A DNA stretch of 64,000 nt, taken from the NCBI GenBank assembly GCA_937995335.1, contig CALKIH010000015.1, positions 59,535 to 123,534 of the forward strand, in the 5' to 3' direction. Numbering within the stretch: the stretch's first letter is position 1; each line of letters starts with the position of its first letter. Positions 28,617 to 38,540 of the stretch are shown here, in pieces. Position numbers and translations under genes: made by a program. The stretch comes from UBA2357 sp002344625. Its GTDB lineage: Bacteria; Pseudomonadota; Gammaproteobacteria; Burkholderiales; Rhodocyclaceae. Below the pieces are notes generated by a model. The model was given only the letters and a program-made list of their open reading frames with translations. It was not told the DNA's origin and ran no database searches.

Positions 28617-29574
28617 GACGAACTCCATGGAAACCCCGACCCGTAAGCAGCGCGGCGCCGACAAGACGGCACGCATCCCGATCAAGATCGTGCCCGCCGA
28701 GCGTTTGCGCAAGCCCGACTGGATCCGGATCAAATTGGGCGCGGGCCACGAGGCGGAGCGTTTCAACGAGATCAAGTCGACGCTGCGCGAGCACAAGCTG
28801 CACACCGTGTGCGAAGAGGCTTCGTGCCCCAACATCCACGAGTGCTTCGGCAAAGGCACCGCCACGTTCATGATCATGGGTGACATCTGCACCCGGCGCT
28901 GTCCGTTCTGCGATGTCGGACATGGCCGCCCGGAGCCCCTCAATCAGGATGAACCGACCGATCTTGCCAAGACCATCGCGGCGATGCGGCTGAACTACGT
29001 GGTGATTACCTCGGTTGACCGTGATGACCTGCGTGACGGAGGTGCCCAGCATTTCGCCGACTGCATTCGGGCCACGCGCGAAGCGTCGCCCAGGACCAGT
29101 ATCGAAGTGCTGGTGCCGGATTTTCGTGGCCGGATGGAAATCGCACTCGAGATCTTCGATCAGGCGCCGCCCGATGTCATGAACCACAACCTCGAGACCG
29201 TGCCGCGCTTGTACCGGCAGGCCCGGCCGGGCTCGGACTATGCTTACTCGCTGAAGCTGCTCAAGGAATTCAAGGCGCGCCACCCCGATGTGCCGACCAA
29301 GTCCGGATTGATGGTTGGCCTGGGCGAGACCGACGAGGAGATTCTCGAAGTCTTGCGCGATTTGCGGGCCCACGATGTCGACATGCTCACGATCGGGCAG
29401 TACCTCCAGCCATCGGGTGGCCACCTGCCGGTATTACGCTATGTGCACCCGGACACCTTCAAGATGTTCGAAACCGAAGCGCTGAAAATGGGTTTCCGGA
29501 ATGCCGCTTGTGGTCCGATGGTGCGTTCCAGCTACTGGGCCGACCAGCAGGCGCAGGGTGCAGGCGTGGTTTGA
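28609..29574 (+). CDS. lipA: Lipoyl synthase LipA (radical SAM)
   Basis: This 321-residue radical SAM enzyme inserts two sulfurs into octanoyl-lipoyl domains. The auxiliary cluster ligands C-x4-C-x5-C lie in VCEEASCPNIHECF, and the radical SAM C-x3-C-x2-C in CTRRCPFCDV. The C-terminal RSSYWADQQ holds the conserved serine ligand. ATG 28609 overlaps the lipB stop by 8 bases; ATG 28627 (METPTRKQ) is an alternative. It completes the ybeD-lipB-lipA operon. Confidence 0.96.
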   Translation: MSETNSMETPTRKQRGADKTARIPIKIVPAERLRKPDWIRIKLGAGHEAERFNEIKSTLREHKLHTVCEEASCPNIHECFGKGTATFMIMGDICTRRCPFCDVGHGRPEPLNQDEPTDLAKTIAAMRLNYVVITSVDRDDLRDGGAQHFADCIRATREASPRTSIEVLVPDFRGRMEIALEIFDQAPPDVMNHNLETVPRLYRQARPGSDYAYSLKLLKEFKARHPDVPTKSGLMVGLGETDEEILEVLRDLRAHDVDMLTIGQYLQPSGGHLPVLRYVHPDTFKMFETEALKMGFRNAACGPMVRSSYWADQQAQGAGVV

Positions 29575-29661
29575 GCGCGTTTCGCGCAGTGCGGGCCCGC
29601 GGCGTGGCTGAGACTCCATGAGTCGCCCGGCCCTCGCGGGCGGGTGGCCGCGGCTTTCCGG

Positions 29662-30093
29662 TCAGCGAAACTGTCGCTCGGCCCGTTCGTGCCGTTCCTG
29701 TTCCTCGATGCTCAGCGTCGCGGTCGGGCGTGCAATCAGTCGCCTCAGGCCGATGGGCTCGCCCGACGCCTCACAGTAACCGTAGGTGTTGTTGGCGATG
29801 CGGTTGAGTGCAGCGTCGATCTTGTGGATCAGCTTACGCTCACGGTCACGGATGCGTTGCTCGAGCACGTGCTCTTCTTCTTGCGTGGCACGATCGGCTT
29901 CGTCTGGGGTGGCCTCGGTTTCCTGCAGATGAGTGATCGTCGATTGCCCATTGTCGAGCAGTTCGGTGCGCATCTTGTCGAGCAAATGGCGGAAGAAGGC
30001 CAGCTGCTGGCCATTCATGTAGTCGCTGTCGGGCATCGCCAGCAGTTCCGATTCCGACAGGATGGGCTCCTCAGATCGGGTCTTGGTGCTCAT
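29662..30093 (-). CDS. dksA: RNA polymerase-binding transcription factor DksA (single-Cys variant)
   Basis: This 143-residue DksA has the long N-terminal coiled coil with DEADRATQEEEHVLEQRIRDRERKL, read in the tip region as DEADRATQEEE, which carries the catalytic acidic pair. In place of the four-Cys zinc finger the sequence reads YGYC-EAS ... ATLS-IEE, so only one of the four zinc cysteines remains. This variant is known from alpha- and betaproteobacteria. It binds the RNA polymerase secondary channel and mediates the stringent response with ppGpp. It is convergent with lipA. Confidence 0.93.
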   Translation of the reverse strand: MSTKTRSEEPILSESELLAMPDSDYMNGQQLAFFRHLLDKMRTELLDNGQSTITHLQETEATPDEADRATQEEEHVLEQRIRDRERKLIHKIDAALNRIANNTYGYCEASGEPIGLRRLIARPTATLSIEEQERHERAERQFR

Positions 30094-30249
30094 GGTCCGG
30101 CTCCCCTGTGGGTCTAGCTGTCCATTATGCCGATTGATGCGCCGCTGTCGAGCAGTATCGACTCCGACGCTGGGGTGTCGATCGGTTAAAATTTGGTCTG
30201 GCCGCCGCGCGTCGCGCGATCCTCCGGCCCTTCCTCAACTGTGAGTGTC

Positions 30250-32250
30250 ATGTCTGCTCAACTGAATGCCCCGCAACGCGAGGCCATCCGCTATCTCGGC
30301 GGCCCCAGCTTGGTGCTGGCCGGCGCGGGCAGTGGCAAGACCCGGGTCATTACCCACAAGATTGCATGGCTGTTGAACGAATGCGGCATCAGTCCGAACA
30401 ACATCGCGGCGATCACCTTCACCAACAAGGCCGCCAAGGAAATGCACGAACGGGTTGCCGGGCTGATGGGTGGAAGGGCGCCGGGCGGCCTCACCGTCTG
30501 TACCTTTCATGCCTTGGGGGTGCGCATCATTCGGCAGGAGGCTGGGCACTGTGGCCTCAAACCGCAGTTTTCGATTCTGGATGCGTCCGACACGGTGCAG
30601 ATTGTTGCGGATATCGCGCGGGACACCGACAAGGGGATTGCCAAGCAGATGCAGTGGCAGATCTCCTCCTGGAAGAACGCGATGATCACCCCGGAGGCGG
30701 CTGGTCGGCTCGCCGAGAACGAACTCTCGAGTGCGGCCGCGCTGTTGTATGTCGAGTACGAGCGCACCCTGCGCGCCTATCAGGCGGTCGATTTCGATGA
30801 CCTGATCGCGTTGCCCGTCCAGCTTTTCGAGAACCATCCCGAGGTGTGCGAGCGCTGGCAGAACCGCCTGCGCCACCTGCTGATCGACGAATATCAGGAT
30901 ACCAATCGTGCCCAGTATCGGCTGCTGCGCAGTCTCGCCGGCGTGCGGGGGGCGTTTACCGCCGTGGGCGACGATGACCAGGCGATCTATGCCTGGCGCG
31001 GTGCCGACGTCGAGAATCTCAAACTGCTGAAGCAGGATTATCCCGCGCTCAAGGTCATCAAGCTGGAGCAGAACTACCGCTCCTCGGCCCGCATCCTCAC
31101 CGCCGCGAACACCCTCATCGCCAACAACGAGAAGCTGTTCGAGAAGCGCTTGTGGTCCGAACATGGCGCGGGCGAGCAGATCGTCGTGACGGGTTGCCGT
31201 GATGCCGAACACGAGGCCGAATCGGTTGCGATGAAGATCTCGACTCACAAGTTCGAGCATCGCACCCGCTTCTCGGACTATGCCGTGCTGTATCGCGGCA
31301 ACCATCAGGCCCGCGTGATCGAGCAGCAACTGCGCAACCACAAGATTCCATACGTGATTTCGGGCGGGCAGTCGTTCTTCGACAAGGCCGAGATCCGCGA
31401 CCTGATTGCCTACCTGCGCCTGATGGTGAACGAGGATGACGATCTCGCCTTCATCCGCGCGATCACCATGCCCCGGCGTGGCGTGGGGGCGAGCACGCTG
31501 GAGGCGCTCGGAAGCTACGCGGGCAAGCGCCACGTGAGCCTTTTCGCCGCGGTGTTCGAAGAGGGGGTCGCACAACACCTCAATCCGCGTCAACGCGAAC
31601 TGGTGCAGGAATTCGCCGGTTTCATCAACCGCATCCAGTATCGCGCACCCCGTGAGCCGGCCGCACAACTGCTAGAGGATTTGCTGTCGGCGATCCGCTA
31701 CGAAGCGTGGTTGTTCGAACACCACGATCCGCGCGAGGCCGAAAGCAAATGGAGCAACGTGCGTGATTTCGTCGGCTGGCTTGGCCGCAAGGGCGAGGAA
31801 GACGGCAAGAATCTGCTCGAACTCACGCAGACGATCGCACTCATCTCGATGCTCGACAAGGAGGACGCCGATTTCGACGGGGTGCAGCTGGCAACCCTGC
31901 ATGCCTCCAAGGGGCTGGAGTTCAAGCACGTATTCATGATCGGCGTGGAGGAGGGGCTGCTTCCGCACCAGTCGAGCATCGACGAAGAGAAGATAGACGA
32001 AGAGCGGCGCCTGATGTACGTCGGCATCACCCGCGCCCAGCGTACCCTCAACATCACCTGGTGCGAGCGCCGCAAGATGGGAAAGGAAAGCAGGGTGTGC
32101 GAGCCGAGCCGCTTCATCGCCGAAATGGGGGGCGACCTGAAGATGAACGACCGCAAGACCAACACTCCGGTATCGCGCGAGGACGGCCGGGCGCGCGTTG
32201 CCGGCCTGATGGCGATGCTGGAAGGGCGCGCCGCGGCGAATAAGGAATGA
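30250..32250 (+). CDS. rep: ATP-dependent DNA helicase Rep
   Basis: This 666-residue SF1A 3'-5' helicase resembles Rep more than UvrD along its length. Motif I: LVLAGAGSGKTRVITHK. Ia: AITFTNKAAKEM. II: LLIDEYQDTN. III: VGDDDQAIYAWRGA. IV: LEQNYRSSARIL. V: LHASKGLEFKHVFMIG. VI: MYVGITRAQRTL. It helps replication forks pass protein roadblocks. The ATG at 30250 aligns with known Rep N-termini (AQLNAPQREAIRYLGGPSLV); GTG codons at 30241 and 30247 are alternatives. The length matches the family (about 670). Confidence 0.96.
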   Translation: MSAQLNAPQREAIRYLGGPSLVLAGAGSGKTRVITHKIAWLLNECGISPNNIAAITFTNKAAKEMHERVAGLMGGRAPGGLTVCTFHALGVRIIRQEAGHCGLKPQFSILDASDTVQIVADIARDTDKGIAKQMQWQISSWKNAMITPEAAGRLAENELSSAAALLYVEYERTLRAYQAVDFDDLIALPVQLFENHPEVCERWQNRLRHLLIDEYQDTNRAQYRLLRSLAGVRGAFTAVGDDDQAIYAWRGADVENLKLLKQDYPALKVIKLEQNYRSSARILTAANTLIANNEKLFEKRLWSEHGAGEQIVVTGCRDAEHEAESVAMKISTHKFEHRTRFSDYAVLYRGNHQARVIEQQLRNHKIPYVISGGQSFFDKAEIRDLIAYLRLMVNEDDDLAFIRAITMPRRGVGASTLEALGSYAGKRHVSLFAAVFEEGVAQHLNPRQRELVQEFAGFINRIQYRAPREPAAQLLEDLLSAIRYEAWLFEHHDPREAESKWSNVRDFVGWLGRKGEEDGKNLLELTQTIALISMLDKEDADFDGVQLATLHASKGLEFKHVFMIGVEEGLLPHQSSIDEEKIDEERRLMYVGITRAQRTLNITWCERRKMGKESRVCEPSRFIAEMGGDLKMNDRKTNTPVSREDGRARVAGLMAMLEGRAAANKE

Positions 32251-32317
32251 GTGCGCCGCTCTGGTGCGGCTGTATCGGCGAATCGTGGCCGGACCGGACG
32301 GCAGGGCGTTCCGGGCA

Positions 32318-32345
32318 ATAAAAAAGGTGGCACCCGGCCACCTTT
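32318..32345 (-). terminator. Rho-independent terminator of the cytochrome c gene
   Basis: On the minus strand AAAGGTGGC-CGGGT-GCCACCTTT is followed by a run of six T then ATTG. It lies 27 bases after the cytochrome c stop. On the plus strand the stem is not followed by a T-run, though it could also stop rep transcription weakly. Confidence 0.85.
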
Positions 32346-32371
32346 CTGCAATTGGGCGTATCCGGCCTGAG

Positions 32372-32830
32372 TTACTCGACCGGGGGCTCCGTGAAACCTC
32401 CACCAGCCGAATTGGCGAGATAGGCCACGGCACGCTGAAGTTCGACGTCGGTCAAATCCGAGCCGCCGCCCTTTGCCGGCATGGCGCCCTTGCCATGGGT
32501 GACCGATGCGACCAGGGTGTCGAAGCCCAGTGCCAGGCGGGGGCCCCATGCCGCAGCATCGCCGGTCGCCGGCGCGCCAAGCACGCCAGCGGCGTGACAG
32601 CTGGTGCACACGTTTTTGTAAATCTGCTCGCCGGTACGCTTGCCTGGCTCTTCCTTGACCATTTTCAGTTCAACCCGTGAAACCGGTTGAATCAACGATG
32701 CGGTCAACTCCGGATCGACCTCGGTACCTTTTCCACAGGCCACGAGCACGAGGGCCGCAAGCACGCACGCGGCGGGAGGGGCGAAACGAGTATGCCGACC
32801 GGCGGCGCCCGTGAGACGAGAATTCGACAT
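32372..32830 (-). CDS. Cytochrome c5-type monohaem cytochrome, predicted lipoprotein
   Basis: This 152-residue protein has one haem-binding CTSCH (residues 75-79) and the distal methionine probably in GKGAMPAKGG. The N-terminal hydrophobic segment ends VLAALVLVACGKG, where LVAC fits a lipobox, so the mature protein is probably a membrane-anchored lipoprotein facing the periplasm (inference). It likely carries electrons to a terminal oxidase or reductase. AAGGGAA precedes the ATG at 32830. A longer frame extends upstream across the tRNA gene and is not coding. Confidence 0.88.
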   Translation of the reverse strand: MSNSRLTGAAGRHTRFAPPAACVLAALVLVACGKGTEVDPELTASLIQPVSRVELKMVKEEPGKRTGEQIYKNVCTSCHAAGVLGAPATGDAAAWGPRLALGFDTLVASVTHGKGAMPAKGGGSDLTDVELQRAVAYLANSAGGGFTEPPVE

Positions 32831-32872
32831 GCTTGGTTCCCTTTGAGTTGTCTGACCGGAAGCGAAAGCGCA

Positions 32873-32878
32873 ATTATA
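32873..32878 (-). promoter_or_regulatory. Possible -10 element for the cytochrome c gene
   Basis: The minus strand reads TATAAT exactly here, 43 bases upstream of the cytochrome ATG. No convincing -35 was found at 16-18 bases. Confidence 0.35.
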
Positions 32879-32983
32879 ACTGCCTGCACGGACTTTTTGT
32901 GCTTCCACGGCATGGACTTGCCCAAGGATCCGGGTTATCCTCTTGCGCCTTGCCGGCGAAGTTCGTTCGAACCCCGGTGACAC

Positions 32984-33059
32984 GCGCTCGTAGCTCAATG
33001 GATAGAGTACTGGCCTCCGAAGCCAGGGGTTGTGGGTTCGATCCCCGCCGAGCGCGCCA
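32984..33059 (+). tRNA. tRNA-Arg (anticodon CCG)
   Basis: This is a 76-base cloverleaf. Acceptor stem GCGCTCG pairs with CGAGCGC, followed by the discriminator G and encoded CCA. The anticodon arm CTGGC-CTCCGAA-GCCAG gives anticodon CCG, reading the CGG arginine codon. The T arm contains GGTTCGATCCC. CGG is frequent in this high-GC genome. Confidence 0.97.
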
Positions 33060-33225
33060 GATTTGGTTTCATGTCGGCCGATCATGCGGCGACGCGTCGA
33101 CCGTTCTTCCCGCTTTCCCCATTGTATCCAGGGTGACGCCGGCCCCGGCGATCCGCGCGCCGGGCCGGGTGGCGCATGCCGGCGATTCGTGGCATGCTGA
33201 AATCCCGGTCAACGAGATTCCCGCC

Positions 33226-33723
33226 ATGCGTCCGTTGTTGCGCAAAATTCGTCAGAGTTATCCGTTTTCGTCGCTGGTGTTCGCCGGCGTGCTGTCGGCG
33301 TGGATGTCGCCTGCAGCTGCCGAAACTGTCGGCTGCGTGACCACTGCGTGGAAGCTGATCGGCGCCAATCACCGGGTTTGTGTCGAGGCCTTCCATGATC
33401 CGGTGATCGCGGGTGTCACCTGCCATGTGAGCCAGGCGCGTACGGGAGGGGTGAGCGGGTCACTGGGGCTGGCTCAGGATCCCTCGCAGTTTTCGCTCGC
33501 CTGCCGGCAGACCGGGCCGATTCAGCTGCCTGCCAAATTGCCGAAGGACGAAGAGGTGTTTTCCGAGGGCACCTCGATCCTGTTCAAGGAGACGCGGGTC
33601 GTGCGGATGTGGGACGAGGCCAACCGCACTCTGGTCTATCTGGCGATCAGCCGCCGCCTGATCGAGGGGGCGCCGGTTAATGCGATCTCGACCGTGCCGG
33701 TCATGCCGTGGGGTAGCCAGTAG
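33226..33723 (+). CDS. creA: CreA family exported protein
   Basis: This 165-residue protein has a signal peptide (about 1-32). The mature part matches CreA closely: TTAWKLIGANHRVCVEAF, CHVSQARTGGVSGSLGLAQDPS, FKETRVVRMWD and the ending NAISTVPVMPW. CreA is a periplasmic protein of unknown function found widely in Proteobacteria; it was first named from the E. coli creABCD region, but no creBCD is present here. The frame runs back through the tRNA gene; ATG 33226 is the only start that makes biological sense. Confidence 0.92.
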   Translation: MRPLLRKIRQSYPFSSLVFAGVLSAWMSPAAAETVGCVTTAWKLIGANHRVCVEAFHDPVIAGVTCHVSQARTGGVSGSLGLAQDPSQFSLACRQTGPIQLPAKLPKDEEVFSEGTSILFKETRVVRMWDEANRTLVYLAISRRLIEGAPVNAISTVPVMPWGSQ

Positions 33724-33805
33724 GCGTTTGCTTGCCGGCCAGTGCGACGCATGGCCGGGCAGTCGTGCCCCGGTGGTGTTACCCGGGTTCCGCAGTGTGC
33801 GCTCG

Positions 33806-35293
<1,488 letters not shown>

Positions 35294-35402
35294 GATGGCG
35301 AGGGCGTTCCGGCGTTTGAGCGAGATCGTCATTTCAGCATGAATCGGCTGTGCGCGACCAAAATCCGTGTCTCGATTTTCGCCAACGTGTCCGCGGCAGC
35401 GC

Positions 35403-35573
35403 TCAGGTGCGCCAGAACGGCTTGTAGGCTTCGCGCAATGCCTGTTCGCGTGTCACGCCGATGTCGCGCAGGGCGCGCACATCGAGTTCCAGCAATTGAC
35501 GGCGGGTGCGTTGGCGTTGGCGTAGTAATTTCAGCGCGGCAAGGGTGCGTTGCAAAAGGGCGATGATTGTCAT
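35403..35573 (-). CDS. DUF1127 small arginine-rich protein
   Basis: This 56-residue protein from ATG 35573 (MTIIALLQRTL) has the DUF1127 helix-turn-helix-like pattern RTRRQLLELDVRALRDIGVTREQALREA. Members are short, basic and often stress- or phosphate-responsive in alphaproteobacteria; RNA binding has been proposed for some. It is divergent from the MocR-type regulator, which invites the guess that the regulator controls it. A 19-codon upstream extension is possible but lacks support. Confidence 0.8.
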   Translation of the reverse strand: MTIIALLQRTLAALKLLRQRQRTRRQLLELDVRALRDIGVTREQALREAYKPFWRT

Positions 35574-35658
35574 GATCCGGCGCTCTCGTAATGGATGGTG
35601 AGAGCTTAGCGGGATTGGTTGATTCAACACAGATCCAAGATCCCTCTATTTAATGTAG

Positions 35659-35677
35659 TACAGTTCTATGAACTGTA
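35659..35677. promoter_or_regulatory. Perfect inverted repeat, candidate operator in the DUF1127-MocR divergent region
   Basis: TACAGTTC-TAT-GAACTGTA has 8-base arms and a 3-base centre. It lies in an AT-rich stretch between the divergent genes, 62 bases before the regulator start. It is a candidate binding site for the adjacent GntR/MocR-type protein; the link is inference. Confidence 0.55.
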
Positions 35678-35738
35678 TTGATGTATGGTGTCACATGTCC
35701 TATTTTGTACTGGTAATTGCAGATTAAATGGGTGAATA

Positions 35739-37160
35739 ATGAAATTGTATGAGCAGTTGGCGACTGAGCTGCAACATCGCATCGACACCGGCCTGTATCT
35801 GCCCGGCCACCGCCTGCCATCGATCCGCGAAATGAGTCGGGAGCATGAGGTCAGCATCGCAACGGTGCAGGAAGCCTATCGGCGCCTCGAGGATCTGGGT
35901 CTGGCCGAAGCGCGGCCCAAGTCCGGCTACTACGTGCGCCTCAGGCGCGCGGCGGCGAGCCTGCCCGAGGCCAGCCGGCCGGCACAGCGCCCGATAGAAG
36001 TGTCGCAGTGGGAAGACGTGCTTGAACTGCTGTGCGGCAACGAGGACAAGGACATGCTCGCGCTGGGGCGCGGCATGCCGGACTTCGCCGTGCCGACCCT
36101 GGATGGCTTGCTGCGGGGGCTGGTCGGTTTCAATCGCCGGATCGAGCAGCGCGGCCTCGAATATGACGCTCTGGCGGGCACCCGCGAGTTGCGCCGGCAG
36201 ATCGCCCGTCTGACGATCGATTCGGGCTGCGCGCTACATCCCGACGATGTCATCGTCACGACCGGATGCCAGGAGGCGCTGTCGGTCAGCATGCGCGCGA
36301 TCACCCGCCCGGGCGACGTGGTTGCCGTCGATTCGCCCAGCTTCTATGGGTCGATGCAACTGATCCGGGCCAATGGCCTGAAGGTCATGGAGATTCCCAC
36401 CCACCCCGAAACCGGCATCAGCCTCGAAGCGCTGGAGCTCGCGCTGGAGCAATGGCCGATCAGCGCCTTGCAACTCACGCCGACCTGTAACAACCCCCTC
36501 GGCTACACGATGCCCGAGGACAAGAAGCGCAAGCTGATCTGCCTGGCCCAGCGTTTCGACCTCGCGATCATCGAGGACGACATCTATGGCGACCTGGCGT
36601 TTCAGTACCCGCGCCCGCGCACGATCAAGTCCTTCGACGCCGATGGGCGCGTGCTGCTGTGCAGTTCGTTCTCGAAAACGCTCGCGCCCGGCATGCGGGT
36701 CGGCTGGATCGCCCCGGGGCGCTATCGCGACCGGGTGCTCCACACCAAGTATGTCTCGACCGGCGCGAGCGCGATCTCACCGCAACTCGCGGTGGCAGGC
36801 TTCGTGGCCAACGGTGGCTACGAGCGCCATCTGCGCCGGATGCGGCCCCAGTACCGGCGTGGGCGTGATGCGATGATCGACTGGGTCGAGCGCTACTTTC
36901 CTGCGGGCACGCGGATGAGCGACCCTCAGGGCGGCTTTCTGCTGTGGGTCGAGTTGCCCGGCGATATCGACACGCTCGAGCTCAATCGCTGCTTGCTGGC
37001 ACACCGCATTCGCATTGCGCCCGGCGCGTTGTTCTCCGCCTCCGGCAAGTATCGCAACTGCCTGCGGCTGAATTTTGCGGAAGAGCCCGATGAACGCAAC
37101 GAGGCCGCGGTACGCACGGTGGGCGAAGAGGCCATGCGCATGCTGGATGCGCCGGCATGA
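35739..37160 (+). CDS. PLP-dependent aminotransferase / MocR-type GntR-family transcriptional regulator
   Basis: This 473-residue protein fuses an N-terminal GntR winged helix (about 1-70: YEQLATELQHRIDTGLYLPG, LPSIREMSREHEVS) to a class I aminotransferase fold (about 100-470). The fold has CNNPLGYTMP, IIEDDIYGDL and the PLP-lysine motif SSFSKTLAPGMRVGW. MocR regulators use PLP or an amino acid-PLP adduct as effector; known relatives control pyridoxal, taurine or GABA genes. Its target cannot be read from the sequence. pdxH is elsewhere in the window, not adjacent. Confidence 0.93.
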   Translation: MKLYEQLATELQHRIDTGLYLPGHRLPSIREMSREHEVSIATVQEAYRRLEDLGLAEARPKSGYYVRLRRAAASLPEASRPAQRPIEVSQWEDVLELLCGNEDKDMLALGRGMPDFAVPTLDGLLRGLVGFNRRIEQRGLEYDALAGTRELRRQIARLTIDSGCALHPDDVIVTTGCQEALSVSMRAITRPGDVVAVDSPSFYGSMQLIRANGLKVMEIPTHPETGISLEALELALEQWPISALQLTPTCNNPLGYTMPEDKKRKLICLAQRFDLAIIEDDIYGDLAFQYPRPRTIKSFDADGRVLLCSSFSKTLAPGMRVGWIAPGRYRDRVLHTKYVSTGASAISPQLAVAGFVANGGYERHLRRMRPQYRRGRDAMIDWVERYFPAGTRMSDPQGGFLLWVELPGDIDTLELNRCLLAHRIRIAPGALFSASGKYRNCLRLNFAEEPDERNEAAVRTVGEEAMRMLDAPA

Positions 37161-37178
37161 TGTGGCCGCGGAGGCGTG

Positions 37179-37382
37179 CTAGCGGGTCGTGAAACCCGCG
37201 TCCTCGACCGCGGCGCGCACGTCGCCCTCGGAGATGAACGCACCGTGTTCCACGCAGGCATCGCCGGTCTCGAGCGAGACTTCCACATAGCCGATGCCGG
37301 GCAGGTCCTGGATGGCATTCATGACCAAGCGCAGGCACTGTTCATCCTGCATGCCCACGACTTTGAATTCGCACATTGCCAT
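37179..37382 (-). CDS. Heavy-metal-associated (HMA) domain protein with incomplete metal motif
   Basis: This 67-residue ferredoxin-like HMA protein from ATG 37382 begins MAMCEFKVVGM. The usual GM-x-C-x-x-C metal loop reads GMQDEQC, so only the second loop cysteine remains, with another Cys near the N-terminus. The rest (HMA strand and helix pattern VMNAIQDLPGIGYVEVSLETGDACVEHG) fits copper chaperone folds. Metal binding is therefore uncertain. It is encoded back to back with rlmA on the minus strand. The frame extends 16 codons further upstream. Confidence 0.75.
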   Translation of the reverse strand: MAMCEFKVVGMQDEQCLRLVMNAIQDLPGIGYVEVSLETGDACVEHGAFISEGDVRAAVEDAGFTTR

Positions 37383-37451
37383 GGCGGGTTTCACTCCGAA
37401 TCCGGGGTCCGAGGCCGTGAAGCTTATCACGCGTCGACGCGCAGCCGCCGT

Positions 37452-38258
37452 TCAGTCCTGTCTCTCGAACCAGTCGAAGCGCATCGACACCGTGACCCTC
37501 AGCGGATTGTCTGCCACTGCGCTGCGTCGCAGCGCGCTCGCGCGCCAGCCGTGCGGCGTCATGGCCATGAGATCGGCGCGCGATTCCGGGCTGTCGAGGT
37601 CGAGCGCGAACTCGAGATGCTCCACCCCCGTTACCCTGATGTCCGCCGGAAGCCGTGTCAGGTGCTTGTCATCGACATAGTCGCGCACCTTCTCGTAAAG
37701 TGCCGCGCGCAACTCCATCAGGTGGGCATTGGTCGGGCCGACCCGCAGCAGTCGACCGCCCGGCGCGAGCAGGCGCCGCGCCTCGCTCCAGTCGAGCGGG
37801 CTGAAAACGCTGATCAACAGACCGCAGCTTCGGTCCGGCATCGGAATGCGCGCCATGCTCGCGACCAGCCACTCGACCCGCTGTGTCCGTCGACAGGCAC
37901 GTCTGACCGCTTCGCGCGAGATGTCGAGGGCGAATCCGCTCGCGCGCGGCAGCGCCGCCGCGACAGCGGCAGAGTAGTAGCCTTCGCCGCAGCCGATGTC
38001 CAGCCAGCGTCGCGGCGCATGGTTGCGTGCCATTTCGGCCAACTGGCGGGCGACCGGCGCATAGTGGCCGCCTTCCAGAAAGCGCCGCCGCGCTTCGACC
38101 ATGACCTGATTGTCGCCCGGGTCGCGGCTGCGCTTGTGCTGGACTGGAAGCAGGTTCAGATAGCCCTGGCGTGCCCGGTCGAAGCGGTGGCCGCCGCCAC
38201 AGACCACGCCGCCTTCGACGGCCTGGAACGGTGAGCCGCAGATCGGGCAGGTCAGCAT
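37452..38258 (-). CDS. rlmA: 23S rRNA (guanine-745-N1)-methyltransferase RlmA-like
   Basis: This 268-residue protein has an N-terminal zinc ribbon (CPIC ... C-x3-H, residues 4-24) followed by the RlmA linker HRFDRARQGYLNLLPVQHKRSRDPGD. A SAM-dependent fold follows with WLDIGCGEGYYSAAVA. RlmA methylates G745 (or the G748 subclass, TlrB) in helix 35 of 23S rRNA. VFSPLDWSEARRLLAPGGRLLRVGP is typical. The subclass cannot be fixed by eye; for Gram-negatives RlmA(I) is expected. Confidence 0.92.
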   Translation of the reverse strand: MLTCPICGSPFQAVEGGVVCGGGHRFDRARQGYLNLLPVQHKRSRDPGDNQVMVEARRRFLEGGHYAPVARQLAEMARNHAPRRWLDIGCGEGYYSAAVAAALPRASGFALDISREAVRRACRRTQRVEWLVASMARIPMPDRSCGLLISVFSPLDWSEARRLLAPGGRLLRVGPTNAHLMELRAALYEKVRDYVDDKHLTRLPADIRVTGVEHLEFALDLDSPESRADLMAMTPHGWRASALRRSAVADNPLRVTVSMRFDWFERQD

Positions 38259-38540
38259 CGGCGGGCAACAGGGCGGGACGGATGGCGCATAGCGGCAGGG
38301 GCGAGAATGACCGGAAAAGTGGCGTGACGAAGCGGATCTTAAGCCAGAACCGCGTGCAACCCGAAGCGTATCCGGCGGGTTGGCGGTGAATCCGTGGAAT
38401 AATGTTCCCCCGCATGTGCTCGGGCGCCCGTCGGAGGGCCGTGGTGCCGGGGTATCGACAGCAGATGTCTTGCGAAACTTTTAAACCAATTGTCGACTGG
38501 ATCCATCAAAACACCGACGACAGCGGACTCAGGTTATTTC

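Noticed and set aside
32833..33225. Upstream extension of creA through the tRNA-Arg gene
   Set aside because: A tRNA cannot be inside the coding part, and the signal peptide begins at 33226.
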